This document shows positions 1 through 9,264 of a stretch of 64,000 bases of DNA, piece by piece. The notes below the pieces were generated by a model, which was not told the origin of the DNA, ran no database searches, and saw nothing but the letters and a program-made list of their open reading frames with translations. The first letter of the stretch is position 1. Every line of letters starts with the position of its first letter. The position numbers and the translations under genes were made by a program. Source of the stretch: Verrucomicrobiota bacterium (GTDB taxonomy: Bacteria; Verrucomicrobiota; Verrucomicrobiia; Chthoniobacterales; Terrimicrobiaceae); NCBI GenBank assembly GCA_026398255.1, contig JAPLTG010000009.1, forward strand, positions 1 to 64,000, given 5' to 3'.

Positions 1-802
<802 letters not shown>

Positions 803-1365
803 AAGTTTGCCCCGCATGCGCTAAACACGCGGGAAAGTTTTCTGACTAATCTATTCCACGAAGCCTGTGAGACAGGACATCGGGAAAGACGTCGAAGCTA
901 TAAAAATCAAAATCGACAGGAAACGCACAATTCAGCAATTGCTGTTTGTTGTCATTTCCAATTTTGCGTTCTGAATTTTGCCGATACCGACAAAACCCGA
1001 ATGGGACTCTCAAAAAACTATTTCAATTCGAACCTAGCGCGAATCCAGAATTTTCACCGGATATTTCGGACCTGATTTTTTGGTTCGCTTGAGATCAATT
1101 CCGTCTGACCTGTCGTCAGCGGGAGGGACACAATAGTCAGCGGATTTCAGAGGTCAATAGCTTTTTCAAAAAAAATTCAAAAAAAATTACGGGGCGTTTT
1201 TTGAGGCGTTTTTGAAACGGTGGCGAAATCCCGCCAAGCCAGTATTAAAGGGGCTCTCCAGTCGTTCCAATAATTCACCACCGCGCCAGACGACCACTAC
1301 CAACAATCGAAAAAAAACACGGCGACGGCTTGCGCACACAGCACTCGAGTGAAATTCTTCACCCA
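803..1365. other. Intergenic region upstream of the rRNA gene and of the peroxiredoxin gene
   Basis: About 560 bases with no convincing coding sequence. The stretch is AT-rich with A/T homopolymer runs around 1165-1200. It must contain the leftward rRNA promoter and leader and the rightward promoter of the peroxiredoxin gene. A candidate rRNA promoter is listed separately. I found no clear promoter hexamers for the rightward gene and no obvious tRNA or small RNA. Confidence 0.7.
1130..1157 (-). promoter_or_regulatory. Candidate sigma70-like promoter of the 16S rRNA gene
   Basis: Read on the minus strand there is TTGACC at 1157-1152, a 16-base spacer, and TATTGT at 1135-1130. A GC-rich discriminator (GTCCCTCCC) follows, as is usual for stringently controlled rRNA promoters. 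A transcript from here would have a leader of about 320 bases before mature 16S. The -10 hexamer matches the consensus at only 4 of 6 positions, so this is a suggestion. Confidence 0.35.
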
Positions 1366-1842
1366 ATGAAACACACCTTGCAACCCGGCGATATCGCTCC
1401 AGATTTCCATGCCACCGCAGTGGGCGGACCCCACGGAGAAGGCCAATCTATCAGCCTCTCCAGCCTTCACGGTAAAAGCGTCGTCCTCTATTTCTACCCG
1501 AAAGACGACACACCCGGATGCACCACGCAGGCCTGCGGCGTGCGCGACAACCACGCTTCCATCCTCGCCAAGGGAGCGCTGATTTATGGCGTGAGCATCG
1601 ACTCTCCCGCGAGCCACGCGAAGTTCATCGCGAAGCACCAACTGCCCTTCCCGCTTCTCAGCGACGAGTCCCGCGCCATCGTCGAGGCCTACGGCGTCTG
1701 GGTTGAGAAAAGCATGTATGGAAAAAAATACATGGGCGCGGAACGCACGACATTCGTCATCAGCCCAGACGGCCTGATTCGCGCCATTCACCGAAAAATT
1801 TCTCCGGCGGACCATGTCCCCACCATTCTAAAAGACCTTTGA
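1366..1842 (+). CDS. bcp: Peroxiredoxin, Bcp/PrxQ family
   Basis: Thiol peroxidase of the bacterioferritin comigratory protein (PrxQ) family, which reduces hydrogen peroxide and organic hydroperoxides in the cytoplasm using thioredoxin-type reductants. The 158-residue product has the typical length. The N-terminal motif is GDIAPDF and the active-site segment is YPKDDTPGCTTQACGVRDN. The peroxidatic Cys is followed five residues later by a second Cys, the arrangement of atypical 2-Cys Bcp enzymes. The C-terminal half has the thioredoxin-fold strand GAERTTFVISPDG. A TTG 12 codons upstream is in frame, but the ATG at 1366 aligns with the family N-terminus. The stop overlaps the next start by 4 bases (TTGA), so the two genes are probably cotranscribed. 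Confidence 0.93.
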   Translation: MKHTLQPGDIAPDFHATAVGGPHGEGQSISLSSLHGKSVVLYFYPKDDTPGCTTQACGVRDNHASILAKGALIYGVSIDSPASHAKFIAKHQLPFPLLSDESRAIVEAYGVWVEKSMYGKKYMGAERTTFVISPDGLIRAIHRKISPADHVPTILKDL

Positions 1843-2864
1843 ATCCCGCCCCTCCATCCACCGTTCTCCGGCTCTACGAAAGGCTCTCCGGGCTTTTGGA
1901 AAAACTCCCAGGCGGCCTTCACAAACCCATCCTCCGCGAACTCGAACCCATCCGAGCGATCTTTCTAGGCCAGCGCCCGCCCCGCATCGAACTCGTCGGC
2001 GAAGCCACCACCAGCGTCCCCGCTCTGCTTGCCTCGCTCGGCGCCAGTCATTCCTCAACCGGCGAATCCCACCAAGGTTGGCGTGAATATTCCAACGCCA
2101 CAGGCAGCCGCCTGAAAATCCTCGATGCGCGTGATGAATCCCCCGACTCCCATATCCAGAGCGCCCTCGCCCACGCGCAGCCCGACCTTGTTCTTTTGGT
2201 GTTGGACTCCGAACTCCACACCCCAGCCATGGCCGCCGTGCTTGCCAGAGCCCTCGCTTCCGGCAAGCCAATCATCGCCATCGCATCGACCGATTCTTTT
2301 CTCCCACGCCTCAACGACCTCATCCGCGCGAATCCCCCGCTTGCAGAAAAAACCACCGCGGTCTTTTCGATCACCGACCCCACCTGTCCGGAAATCCTCT
2401 GCGCGACACTCCCTCGAGAGGCCCAGTTGGAATTCGCTCGCTTCACCGCCGCGCGACGGGCGCAAGCCTTCATCGCCTCGCAACTCCTGAAATCCTTCAG
2501 CGCCGTCTGCGGCGTTGTCGGCCTCCAGCCCATCCCCCTCGCCGACCTGCCCGTTCTCCTCGCTCTGCAAAGCCTCATGGTTGGCTTGATCGTCCACACC
2601 TCCGGCCGGCCCGTCGGCCCAAGGCTCGTTGGGGAATTCCTCGCCGCACTCGGCATCAACGCCGCCGCCGGCTTCGCCTTACGCGAAGGCGCCCGCGCAG
2701 CCATCCGCTTTGTTCCCTTCTGGGGCAGCGCCGTCTCAGGCTTCATCGCTGGCGCAGGCACCTACGCGCTCGGCCGCGCCGCCATTGCCTATTTCATCGA
2801 CGACACACCTCTCGAGGAAACCCGCCGTCTTTTCAGAAAAATGCTCCGCCGCCAAAATCCCTAA
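1839..2864 (+). CDS. DUF697 (YcjF-type) membrane protein with degenerate GTPase-like domain
   Basis: 341 residues. Roughly residues 205-330 resemble the DUF697 domain found at the C-terminus of YcjF/GTPase-like proteins: a hydrophobic hairpin region (CGVVGLQPIPLADLPVLLAL) followed by glycine/alanine-rich helices and FVPFWGSAVSGFIAGAGTY. The N-terminal part has alternating strands like a P-loop GTPase. The expected GxxxxGK(S/T) is instead GEATTSVPA, so nucleotide binding is doubtful. No ATG exists near the 5' end. The TTG at 1839 overlaps the bcp stop and is the most plausible start. The function is unknown; the domain call is made by eye. Confidence 0.7.
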   Translation: MNPAPPSTVLRLYERLSGLLEKLPGGLHKPILRELEPIRAIFLGQRPPRIELVGEATTSVPALLASLGASHSSTGESHQGWREYSNATGSRLKILDARDESPDSHIQSALAHAQPDLVLLVLDSELHTPAMAAVLARALASGKPIIAIASTDSFLPRLNDLIRANPPLAEKTTAVFSITDPTCPEILCATLPREAQLEFARFTAARRAQAFIASQLLKSFSAVCGVVGLQPIPLADLPVLLALQSLMVGLIVHTSGRPVGPRLVGEFLAALGINAAAGFALREGARAAIRFVPFWGSAVSGFIAGAGTYALGRAAIAYFIDDTPLEETRRLFRKMLRRQNP

Positions 2865-2868
2865 TCCC

Positions 2869-3321
2869 ATGCCCGCGCCCGATCCACTCTCCGCCGCGAA
2901 ATTCAACGCCGCCCGCCAGGTTCGAAAAATCTACGCCGACCTCGCAGCCCGCCCCCTCGAGCGCTCCTGCGCCCTTCGCACCGACTGCTGCCATTTCAAG
3001 CTCACCGGCAAAACCCCACACCTCACCTACGCAGAAGCCCTCGTCGCCGCCAACGCTCTCCGCGCCACCGGCCGAAAAACCCTCCCCGCCCGCACCGACG
3101 GCGCCTGTCCCCTCCTCGACCCGAAAACCTCCCGCTGCCTCATCTACGAATCGCGCCCCCTCGGCTGCCGCACACATTTTTGCGCCGCGGCCGGAGGCCC
3201 CTACCTCCGCACCCATGTCCTCGACCTCATCCGCCGCCTCGAGGAAATCGACCAAGACCTCGGCGGCGACGGCTCCCACCCCATCGAAAAATCCCTCACT
3301 ACCGCGTTGTCTGATTTTTAA
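2869..3321 (+). CDS. YkgJ-family cysteine-cluster protein
   Basis: 150-residue protein of the YkgJ / CxxCxxCC zinc-or-iron-chelating family. Visible motifs are CALRTDCCHFK near residue 40, CPLLDPKTSRCLIYESRP near residue 85, and GCRTHFC shortly after. These supply the conserved cysteines for a metal or Fe-S site. The RPLGCR motif is the family hallmark. The biochemical role of this family is not established. The ATG at 2869 lies four bases after the previous stop. An in-frame extension upstream to 2629 overlaps the DUF697 gene and has no family similarity, so it is rejected. Confidence 0.85.
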   Translation: MPAPDPLSAAKFNAARQVRKIYADLAARPLERSCALRTDCCHFKLTGKTPHLTYAEALVAANALRATGRKTLPARTDGACPLLDPKTSRCLIYESRPLGCRTHFCAAAGGPYLRTHVLDLIRRLEEIDQDLGGDGSHPIEKSLTTALSDF

Positions 3322-3380
3322 ATTCCCCGCTCCGATGTCTTGCCTAGCGGAAAACTTTGGAAGAGGTCTGTAGCCCCGCG

Positions 3381-3491
3381 ATGCGAATCCTCTTCATCAA
3401 GCTCCGCCACATCGGCGACTCGTTGCTACTCACCCTCTTCGCCGCGCTGGGAGTCATCCTCCGCAAGCAGATCCGCATGCGGGTTTCTTGA
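3381..3491 (+). pseudogene. Truncated GT9 (heptosyltransferase-type) glycosyltransferase remnant
   Basis: A 36-codon frame starts with MRILFIKLRHIGDSLLLT, which is the canonical N-terminus of ADP-heptose:LPS heptosyltransferase-like GT9 enzymes (about 350 residues when intact). Similarity fades after about residue 25 and the frame stops at 3489-3491, directly where the oppositely oriented 639-residue membrane gene ends. A purine-rich GGAAGAGG precedes it. I read it as the left-over 5' end of a GT9 gene whose remainder was lost when the adjoining glycan block was acquired or rearranged. A sequencing or assembly break is an alternative. Confidence 0.6.
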
Positions 3492-3494
3492 ACT

Positions 3495-5414
3495 CTACGG
3501 CTGGGACTCCGTAGATGTCCATCTGTCCGGCCTCACAAAAACCTCGATGCGCCCAAAATAGGTTCCTGCCAATACATATTCATTTGCAATATGTTGATAA
3601 AAAGGCGCCGCCCAGTTTTTGAAGCGGGAGATTTCTGTCTTGTTGATATCGCGGTTGTTGATGACCACAAGCGCTGGTTTGTTTTTTTCAAAATCCGCTA
3701 CGGCTTGCGCTGAAAAATTGGCCGACTCGGTGGCATTATCCACATAGAGCTTGAATTGATAGGAGGGACGCTGCGCCATGATGTTCAAAAGGGGCACATA
3801 GGGGTAAGTGATCAAGAAATCGCCCGGTTGGGAGTGGCGGAGCAAAGCGTCTCTCAAGCCCTCCCAGTCGCGCAATTCAGCAGGCTTGACGCGGAAGTCA
3901 ATGCCTCCAGGCGCATGGAACATCGCCGTCTTTCCCCGTGCGAGGCGAATGCTTCCCGAGCCTTCACGGCCATAGAGCGAATTAAAGGCCACAATGACCT
4001 GCAATCCACAGAGGATGGGCAACACAAGCCCACAGACTCTTCCGATATGAGTTTTGAAATTTTGGAAAATCCACAATCCTGCAAAAGCCGCGCAGGCCAG
4101 CGCGGGATAGAACGGCACCATGAACTCGGCCAGGTGAACGCTGTCCGGACGGAAAAAGAAATACTGCGGAAAAAGACTTAATGCCGTGCCGGTCGTCGTG
4201 AGAAGAAGCAACCCAAAGAATCTCCCCCTTTCATGATTCCGTGTGATGCCAAACAAAAAGAGCAGCCCTCCGGAAAAAGCCAAAATGGCTGATGCCAATA
4301 CAGGAAGATAAATCGAAAGTGTGAAAAACGGCGAACCCTTCCATTTGATCAGTTCGTTTAAATCCGGCCGCCCCCGGCGACCATCGCGACCGGCACTTTC
4401 ACTGTCCTGGGAAACAACTGTGACCGTTGCAACGGGAAGAGGTAATCCCGCCTTGAGAGTTGCACTCCCCTCTGGATGAGCAAATTCTAAATGGACAGCT
4501 CCACGAGCTTTTTGAATCTCCTTCTTCAACTCCCACTGAAAAAGCCCAAAAAACTGCACATACTGGTTCAAAAATTCCCGACCAAACCCTCGTTGATGAG
4601 CATGGACAACAAAGGGGGCGTGCACGGCAGCGAAAGCAACCGGTGCTAGAACCGTGCCTATAACAACCACCTTCAGCCGCCGCACGAATGATCCACGAAT
4701 TCCAATTGGATAAAGAATCACAAGCCCGATCCAAACCACGGCAATCAACAGAGAGGGCTCGATGCGAATCAGAAAGCAAACGCTCAAAGCCGCACCGCAA
4801 AATGCCATCCAAAGGCACTGTCGAAGATGGGTGCTAGCGGGCACTACATAACCAAAAACCAAAGCAAAGGACGCCAATGTGCCGATGAATCCCATGTAGT
4901 TTCGGAACATCGCGCCGGGCATAAGGATCATAAGCCCGCCAGCGAGCAGCGCCAACCACGCTTGCCCTGTGGTTTTTTTCACAAGATGAAACCCCAGTGC
5001 GCCGGTGATGAGGCTGAGGCTCATGAAAAATATCTGCATCGCGAGCATATGAGGACCCGTGATTTTGAACAGGCCCGCTATCGGGTAAAACCACAGCAAA
5101 TTGTAACCGACAAACATGTCAGCGATCGGCCGCCAACCTTCAAGAATTCTTGAAGCAAGCAACGCATTGCTCCCTCCCTCGCCTGACAGAACAAGGCCGG
5201 TATTGCAATAAGCCCCGTAGTAGAGAAGCCCGAAAAGAACCAAAAGAGCGAAGCCCCACCGCTGCAAGAAGGCCTCCGCCGTGGAAGGAAGTGCCTTCAA
5301 TACTTCAAACTTGTGATTCTCACGATTACCAAACACGAAGACGATTCCTACTTTGCCGCTCGCCTCACGGCAAGATTCGCGAAGGTTGACAGGCAATGAA
5401 TCCAGAATGACCAT
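3495..5414 (-). CDS. Large multi-pass membrane protein, probable glycosyltransferase of the ArnT/PMT type
   Basis: 639 residues with about ten hydrophobic segments in the first two thirds, then a soluble C-terminal domain (about residues 470-639). Architecture matches integral-membrane GT-C glycosyltransferases that use polyprenyl-phosphate sugars, but I do not see a decisive catalytic motif. The start is uncertain. The ATG at 5414 overlaps head-to-head with the divergent sulfotransferase start (CATG), which leaves no room for promoters. An internal TTG at 5300 would give 601 residues and still precede the first membrane segment. Composition is AT-richer than the housekeeping genes. It is followed by the GT9 remnant on the other strand. 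Confidence 0.65.
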   Translation of the reverse strand: MVILDSLPVNLRESCREASGKVGIVFVFGNRENHKFEVLKALPSTAEAFLQRWGFALLVLFGLLYYGAYCNTGLVLSGEGGSNALLASRILEGWRPIADMFVGYNLLWFYPIAGLFKITGPHMLAMQIFFMSLSLITGALGFHLVKKTTGQAWLALLAGGLMILMPGAMFRNYMGFIGTLASFALVFGYVVPASTHLRQCLWMAFCGAALSVCFLIRIEPSLLIAVVWIGLVILYPIGIRGSFVRRLKVVVIGTVLAPVAFAAVHAPFVVHAHQRGFGREFLNQYVQFFGLFQWELKKEIQKARGAVHLEFAHPEGSATLKAGLPLPVATVTVVSQDSESAGRDGRRGRPDLNELIKWKGSPFFTLSIYLPVLASAILAFSGGLLFLFGITRNHERGRFFGLLLLTTTGTALSLFPQYFFFRPDSVHLAEFMVPFYPALACAAFAGLWIFQNFKTHIGRVCGLVLPILCGLQVIVAFNSLYGREGSGSIRLARGKTAMFHAPGGIDFRVKPAELRDWEGLRDALLRHSQPGDFLITYPYVPLLNIMAQRPSYQFKLYVDNATESANFSAQAVADFEKNKPALVVINNRDINKTEISRFKNWAAPFYQHIANEYVLAGTYFGRIEVFVRPDRWTSTESQP

Positions 5415-6330
5415 GCCGCGTCCAAGGAGCCAGTCGGCTCAAGACAATGTCGTGAATCGCTACAAACTTCTTTATATCGCCAGCCTTCCTCACTCGGGAT
5501 CTACCGTTTCCAGCCTCATTCTTGGCCAGCAACCCGAGATCATCGGTTTGGGCGGCATCGACCGCGCGGTGACGATCCTTGCAGAAGAACCAGAAAAAGC
5601 CGTTCAGGAGTTTTGTTCCTGTGGGAATAAGGTGCGGGAATGCGAATACTGGTCGCAGGTTTTAGCCAAAGCTGATGCCGTCAAAGGAGCCGGACAGCGG
5701 CAAAGATATGATCTGGCGCTCTCCGTTTTTCAGGGCGTGTTCGGCTTGGATGCCTGGGCCGTGGATTCGTCAAAGCACGCCGAACCGATTGCCGAGCTGT
5801 CCCGTTATTCTGAAATCGACTTGCGAGCCCTCCACCTGTGCCGGGATTATCGTTCGGCTGTTGTTTCCTCGGTAGATCTCAAACGAACCCGAAAAAAGGT
5901 GGCACGCCCAGGTTGGATGATTGGCCTCGAGGCCGGATTGCGTTGGCACAGGGGAAATGCAAAAATACGAGGCATCCTTCTTCAGAATAAGATTCCCTTT
6001 CTGGGTATCGGCTATGAGGAACTCTGCCTCGGCCTCCCACATTTTTTCCAGAAACTCGGTGCATTTTTGAACACCCAGATAAGCGAAGTTCCGGCAACGG
6101 TAGCAGGTTCGCGAAGCCATCTTTTCATTGGAAACGCCATGCGCCGCCAGAAGCAGAAGGAAGCCCTCATGTATGACTACCGCTGGTTCTCGCGCACCGA
6201 TTGGATGGCGGCCTCGTTGCTGATGCCGTGGCTGGCGAAAGGCAACAGGGATTGGGTCTATGGCAACGGGTTCTCCCGCGTTTTCGGCCATGAAAGCGGC
6301 AATAAATGGAACCCTTCGAAATCTGATTGA
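5407..6330 (+). CDS. Sulfotransferase family protein
   Basis: About 307 residues. The N-terminal strand-loop KLLYIASLPHSGSTVSS fits the 5'-phosphosulfate-binding loop of PAPS-dependent sulfotransferases. The segment LHLCRDYRSAVVSSVDLKR fits the 3'-phosphate-binding region (Arg plus Ser). Two Cys pairs (CSCGNKVREC) resemble those of bacterial sulfotransferase-like proteins. It probably transfers sulfate from PAPS to a glycan made by the neighbouring enzymes; the acceptor is inferred. Start candidates are ATG at 5407, ATG at 5413 and GTG at 5452. The first two collide with the divergent gene's start. The downstream glycosyltransferase begins at or just after its stop, so the two are an operon. 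Confidence 0.8.
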   Translation: MTMPRPRSQSAQDNVVNRYKLLYIASLPHSGSTVSSLILGQQPEIIGLGGIDRAVTILAEEPEKAVQEFCSCGNKVRECEYWSQVLAKADAVKGAGQRQRYDLALSVFQGVFGLDAWAVDSSKHAEPIAELSRYSEIDLRALHLCRDYRSAVVSSVDLKRTRKKVARPGWMIGLEAGLRWHRGNAKIRGILLQNKIPFLGIGYEELCLGLPHFFQKLGAFLNTQISEVPATVAGSRSHLFIGNAMRRQKQKEALMYDYRWFSRTDWMAASLLMPWLAKGNRDWVYGNGFSRVFGHESGNKWNPSKSD

Positions 6331-6341
6331 AGAACGCCCTC

Positions 6342-7442
6342 ATGCCGAAAAAGGTTCTCTACATTTACGAAGGAAAACTCACCCGACACGGCATTGATGC
6401 CGTAGTCCGACAGCAACTGCAGGCTCTTGGCGAGCTTGGTCTGCATGTCGATCTGGTCAGTCGAGGCAACCCCGGAATGCCGGGCGTCACATTCCACGGC
6501 ATGAAATGGACGCCCGCAAATGCTCTCTCCTGGCTGCCCCGTAGCATTTACTACCCTGCTCAAAAACGGTTCTTCATGGCCTTGGGCGCACGCCTCGCCA
6601 AGCGCGAAGGGTATTCAAAAATTATCAGCTGGAGGGACCGGGCGCTGCAAAGTTTCCGCATCGGTAAAAAAATGGGAGCCTCCTGCTTTTTGAATCACGA
6701 CTCCATGCACTGGAGTCGATCCACCGCACAAGGTGCGGCTCCGCGCTGGCCAGCATTTTCACGCGAGGAGATGGATGAGGAATACGCATTGGCCAACGCG
6801 ATTTTGCTCCCTTCGGAAAATTCCCGATCGAGCTTCCAAGGGCACGGCATTCCGAACGAAAAACTTTACGTCATCGGCCGCGGTGTTGATACCGACACTT
6901 ATCAACCTTCGCCAGAAACTCGGACGGATGTTTTCCGCCTTGTCTTCTGCGGCCGTGTCGGAGAGCGCAAAGGCATTCGACAAGTCGTCGAGGCTTGGAA
7001 AACGGCTGCATTGCAGAATGCCGAACTTTTGGTGATTGGACAGGTCGATGATGATGTCGCCGACTTGGTCGAGGAGACCCGGGAATCCAACATTCGCTGG
7101 ATGGGGTTCCGCTCCGACTTGGCTCAAATTCTCCCAACATGTCAGGCTCAAATTCTCCTTTCCCGAAATGAAGGCATGGCCAAATCGCTTCTCGAGGGAG
7201 CTGCCTGTGGGCTCGCTACGATCGCAACCATAGACTGCGGTTTTCCATTAAAGGAAGGCATCAACGGATTTTTGGTCGAACGAACCGATGTTCAGGGCGT
7301 TGCCAACTTGCTAAATATGCTCCAAGAGAACCCCTCTCGCTGCGCTGAAATAGGCGAGAATGGTCGTCACACAGTAGTCGCGGAGTATTCTTGGGCTGCC
7401 TTTCGGAAACGCTTCGTCAACGCCCTGAAGCTCTCCGACTAA
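6342..7442 (+). CDS. Glycosyltransferase family 4
   Basis: 366 residues. GT-B fold: an N-terminal acceptor domain (LTRHGIDAVVRQQLQALGELG), then the C-terminal donor domain with VFCGRVGERKGIRQVVEAW and the GT4 E-x7-E-type segment SRNEGMAKSLLEGAACG (about residues 275-290). It transfers a sugar from a nucleotide-sugar donor during surface-polysaccharide assembly; sugar identity cannot be read from sequence. A TTG at 6327 overlaps the sulfotransferase stop (TTGA) and would add five residues. The ATG at 6342 (MPKKVLYIYEG) fits the family better. The stop overlaps by four bases with the convergent gene at 7439. Confidence 0.88.
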   Translation: MPKKVLYIYEGKLTRHGIDAVVRQQLQALGELGLHVDLVSRGNPGMPGVTFHGMKWTPANALSWLPRSIYYPAQKRFFMALGARLAKREGYSKIISWRDRALQSFRIGKKMGASCFLNHDSMHWSRSTAQGAAPRWPAFSREEMDEEYALANAILLPSENSRSSFQGHGIPNEKLYVIGRGVDTDTYQPSPETRTDVFRLVFCGRVGERKGIRQVVEAWKTAALQNAELLVIGQVDDDVADLVEETRESNIRWMGFRSDLAQILPTCQAQILLSRNEGMAKSLLEGAACGLATIATIDCGFPLKEGINGFLVERTDVQGVANLLNMLQENPSRCAEIGENGRHTVVAEYSWAAFRKRFVNALKLSD

Positions 7443-8923
7443 GGCTCCACCTTATTTTCCGACTGAATGGAATAAACCCGGAAAGGCGGTGCGAGGTAGA
7501 GATTGTCTCCAATATCCCATTCCTTGAGAAGCTTGCCTTCTTGGAATAGCTGCTCGTAAAAGTTTTTCATCTGCTCAAACTCCTCTTCATTTCCCTTCGT
7601 GGGCTTGGAGCTTTTTAAAAAGAATCGCCCATAGTGTTTGCTGCTCACAATGATATGGGTAAACCCCTCTCGACGCAGCGAGTCGAGAGTGTCGCTAGGT
7701 TGAATGGAACGATTTTCAAGATTTCGAACACCAGCCTTTGTAACCTCAACCCGTTTATCTTCGACAATCTTGGATTCGCCGGAGATTTCATTTTCTATAA
7801 AAGCCAAGAGTTCCTTCCTGTGATCGTCGGTAAACCCTCGATTAGCCGCAAATAAACGCGGCGCTTGCCACGCCACAGATAGTAAAGTCAAGGCAACCAC
7901 CACGATAAAACCATGGCGGATTTTGAGAACATCCTTCAAGCCAACAGCACTCAAACACGCCAACAGCACAGCGACTGGAAGAAAATACCTGTGGTGAGTT
8001 TTAGGCAGAAAGGAAAGAACAGCAACATACAAGATGGGAAGAAAAATCATCACACGCTCCATCGGGGCAAGCTTCAATCTCCTCTTGAAAACATCGAACG
8101 CATACACCCCGAGTAGTCCAATCAACACGGGCGTTGCCGATTGCCAGTAAATGTTTGAATAAACTCCATGCGGCACACTGCGCGTCGAAATTTTTGACTG
8201 GCCCGTGAGAGAATCGATCTCCCGGTCCAAACTTCCAGAGGCCTTCGCAAGTGCTTCAAAGGCTGGAAAATTGATCAAAAATACACCCGCGCAAAAAAAT
8301 GCCGCTGCAACCGCCAAATCCCTTGGTTTGTTTTGAGAATAAGCCACTAAAAGGTAAACAGCGAATGGGAGGACTATCGCCGCGGAATACTTTGCAGAAA
8401 GTGCCACTGCACATGCCAAACCAACAAATCCAGCCTCTAACACTCTGGGCTTCTCTGAGTAAAGAAGCATGGCAAAAAGAGCAAGCGCAACACCAAACAG
8501 CAGGCAAGGATCCTCTTTGAAATAATGCGCAAGGTCGAAAAGGTGTGGGTTGGAAATCAGGAAAATCCCCGTGGCCACGGCTACCAGCGGCCCATGGAGG
8601 CGACCATTGATGAGAACAAAAAGAAACACTGCCAATGAAGCGTAAATAACGCTTGCCCAACGTCCAGCAAGCATCACAAATGTAAAATCCGCCGCTTTTC
8701 CGGAAAAATCCGCAACAATTCTCGCCGTTCGGATCATCAGCATCGGGTGATGAAAATTGTATTCGTTTTTCGTGATCTGCGCTGCCTTATTAGGTTCATC
8801 CGGATGCGCATACAGATAAAAATCCAAATTGCGCCCGAATAAAATCAAGCTCAACCCAAGAAAAACAAACGCCGCCAATATGGGCCAGCGCACCAGAAAA
8901 GTAGCATTCTGATTTGCAGTCAT
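7439..8923 (-). CDS. Integral-membrane glycosyltransferase, GT39/ArnT-like
   Basis: 494 residues with about ten transmembrane segments in the first 350 residues and a soluble C-terminal tail. The first periplasmic loop carries YLYAHPDEPNKAA, matching the acidic loop (D-E) that serves as the catalytic site in PMT/ArnT-type GT-C enzymes. HYFKEDPCL fits the second acidic loop. Such enzymes transfer sugars from polyprenyl-phosphate carriers on the periplasmic face. It overlaps the LAB_N gene by four bases (8920-8923), which follows a GT2 gene that could make the polyprenyl-phosphate sugar. The gene is clearly AT-richer than trpB/malQ upstream in the same run. Confidence 0.78.
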   Translation of the reverse strand: MTANQNATFLVRWPILAAFVFLGLSLILFGRNLDFYLYAHPDEPNKAAQITKNEYNFHHPMLMIRTARIVADFSGKAADFTFVMLAGRWASVIYASLAVFLFVLINGRLHGPLVAVATGIFLISNPHLFDLAHYFKEDPCLLFGVALALFAMLLYSEKPRVLEAGFVGLACAVALSAKYSAAIVLPFAVYLLVAYSQNKPRDLAVAAAFFCAGVFLINFPAFEALAKASGSLDREIDSLTGQSKISTRSVPHGVYSNIYWQSATPVLIGLLGVYAFDVFKRRLKLAPMERVMIFLPILYVAVLSFLPKTHHRYFLPVAVLLACLSAVGLKDVLKIRHGFIVVVALTLLSVAWQAPRLFAANRGFTDDHRKELLAFIENEISGESKIVEDKRVEVTKAGVRNLENRSIQPSDTLDSLRREGFTHIIVSSKHYGRFFLKSSKPTKGNEEEFEQMKNFYEQLFQEGKLLKEWDIGDNLYLAPPFRVYSIQSENKVEP

Positions 8924-9264
8924 TTCAAATTTTTTCTATGGCTGAAATCCAAATACAAATTGTAAATAGCCACCGACATAGGGAAGAGGTTTGAAAGTAT
9001 CCCAACGGAGTCATTTTTACCAAAAGTGAAATAGCTTAGAAGGCAAAAGCTTCCAGCGATGCTCACATACCAAAAGAGGCGCGGGAGCACGGGCTTCCCG
9101 GATATTTTTGAGGCACCCATCTGCAAAAGCCAACGGGCAGAAAAAAGCAAAGCTCCTAAATAACCTACGACTTTACCCGAATCCACCGATATACCCCAAA
9201 AATGACCCAAGGGGATATTGAAAAAAGAAACCATTTCTGTGTGCAATAGTGAAAAAAAACTCAT
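8920..9264 (-). CDS. Small membrane protein, lipid-A-disaccharide-synthase N-terminal (LAB_N) domain
   Basis: 114 residues with three predicted membrane helices. The core GYLGALLFSARWLLQ, then KPVLPRLFWYVSIAGS and the ending NLFPMSVAIYNLYLDF, match the LAB_N domain. That domain occurs fused to LpxB in some bacteria and as a stand-alone protein beside GT2/GT39 genes. Here it is sandwiched with 4-base ATGA overlaps between a GT2 and an ArnT-like gene. I infer a role with these two, for example in membrane anchoring or in translocating the polyprenyl-phosphate sugar. No biochemical function is established for the isolated domain. Confidence 0.85.
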   Translation of the reverse strand: MSFFSLLHTEMVSFFNIPLGHFWGISVDSGKVVGYLGALLFSARWLLQMGASKISGKPVLPRLFWYVSIAGSFCLLSYFTFGKNDSVGILSNLFPMSVAIYNLYLDFSHRKNLK

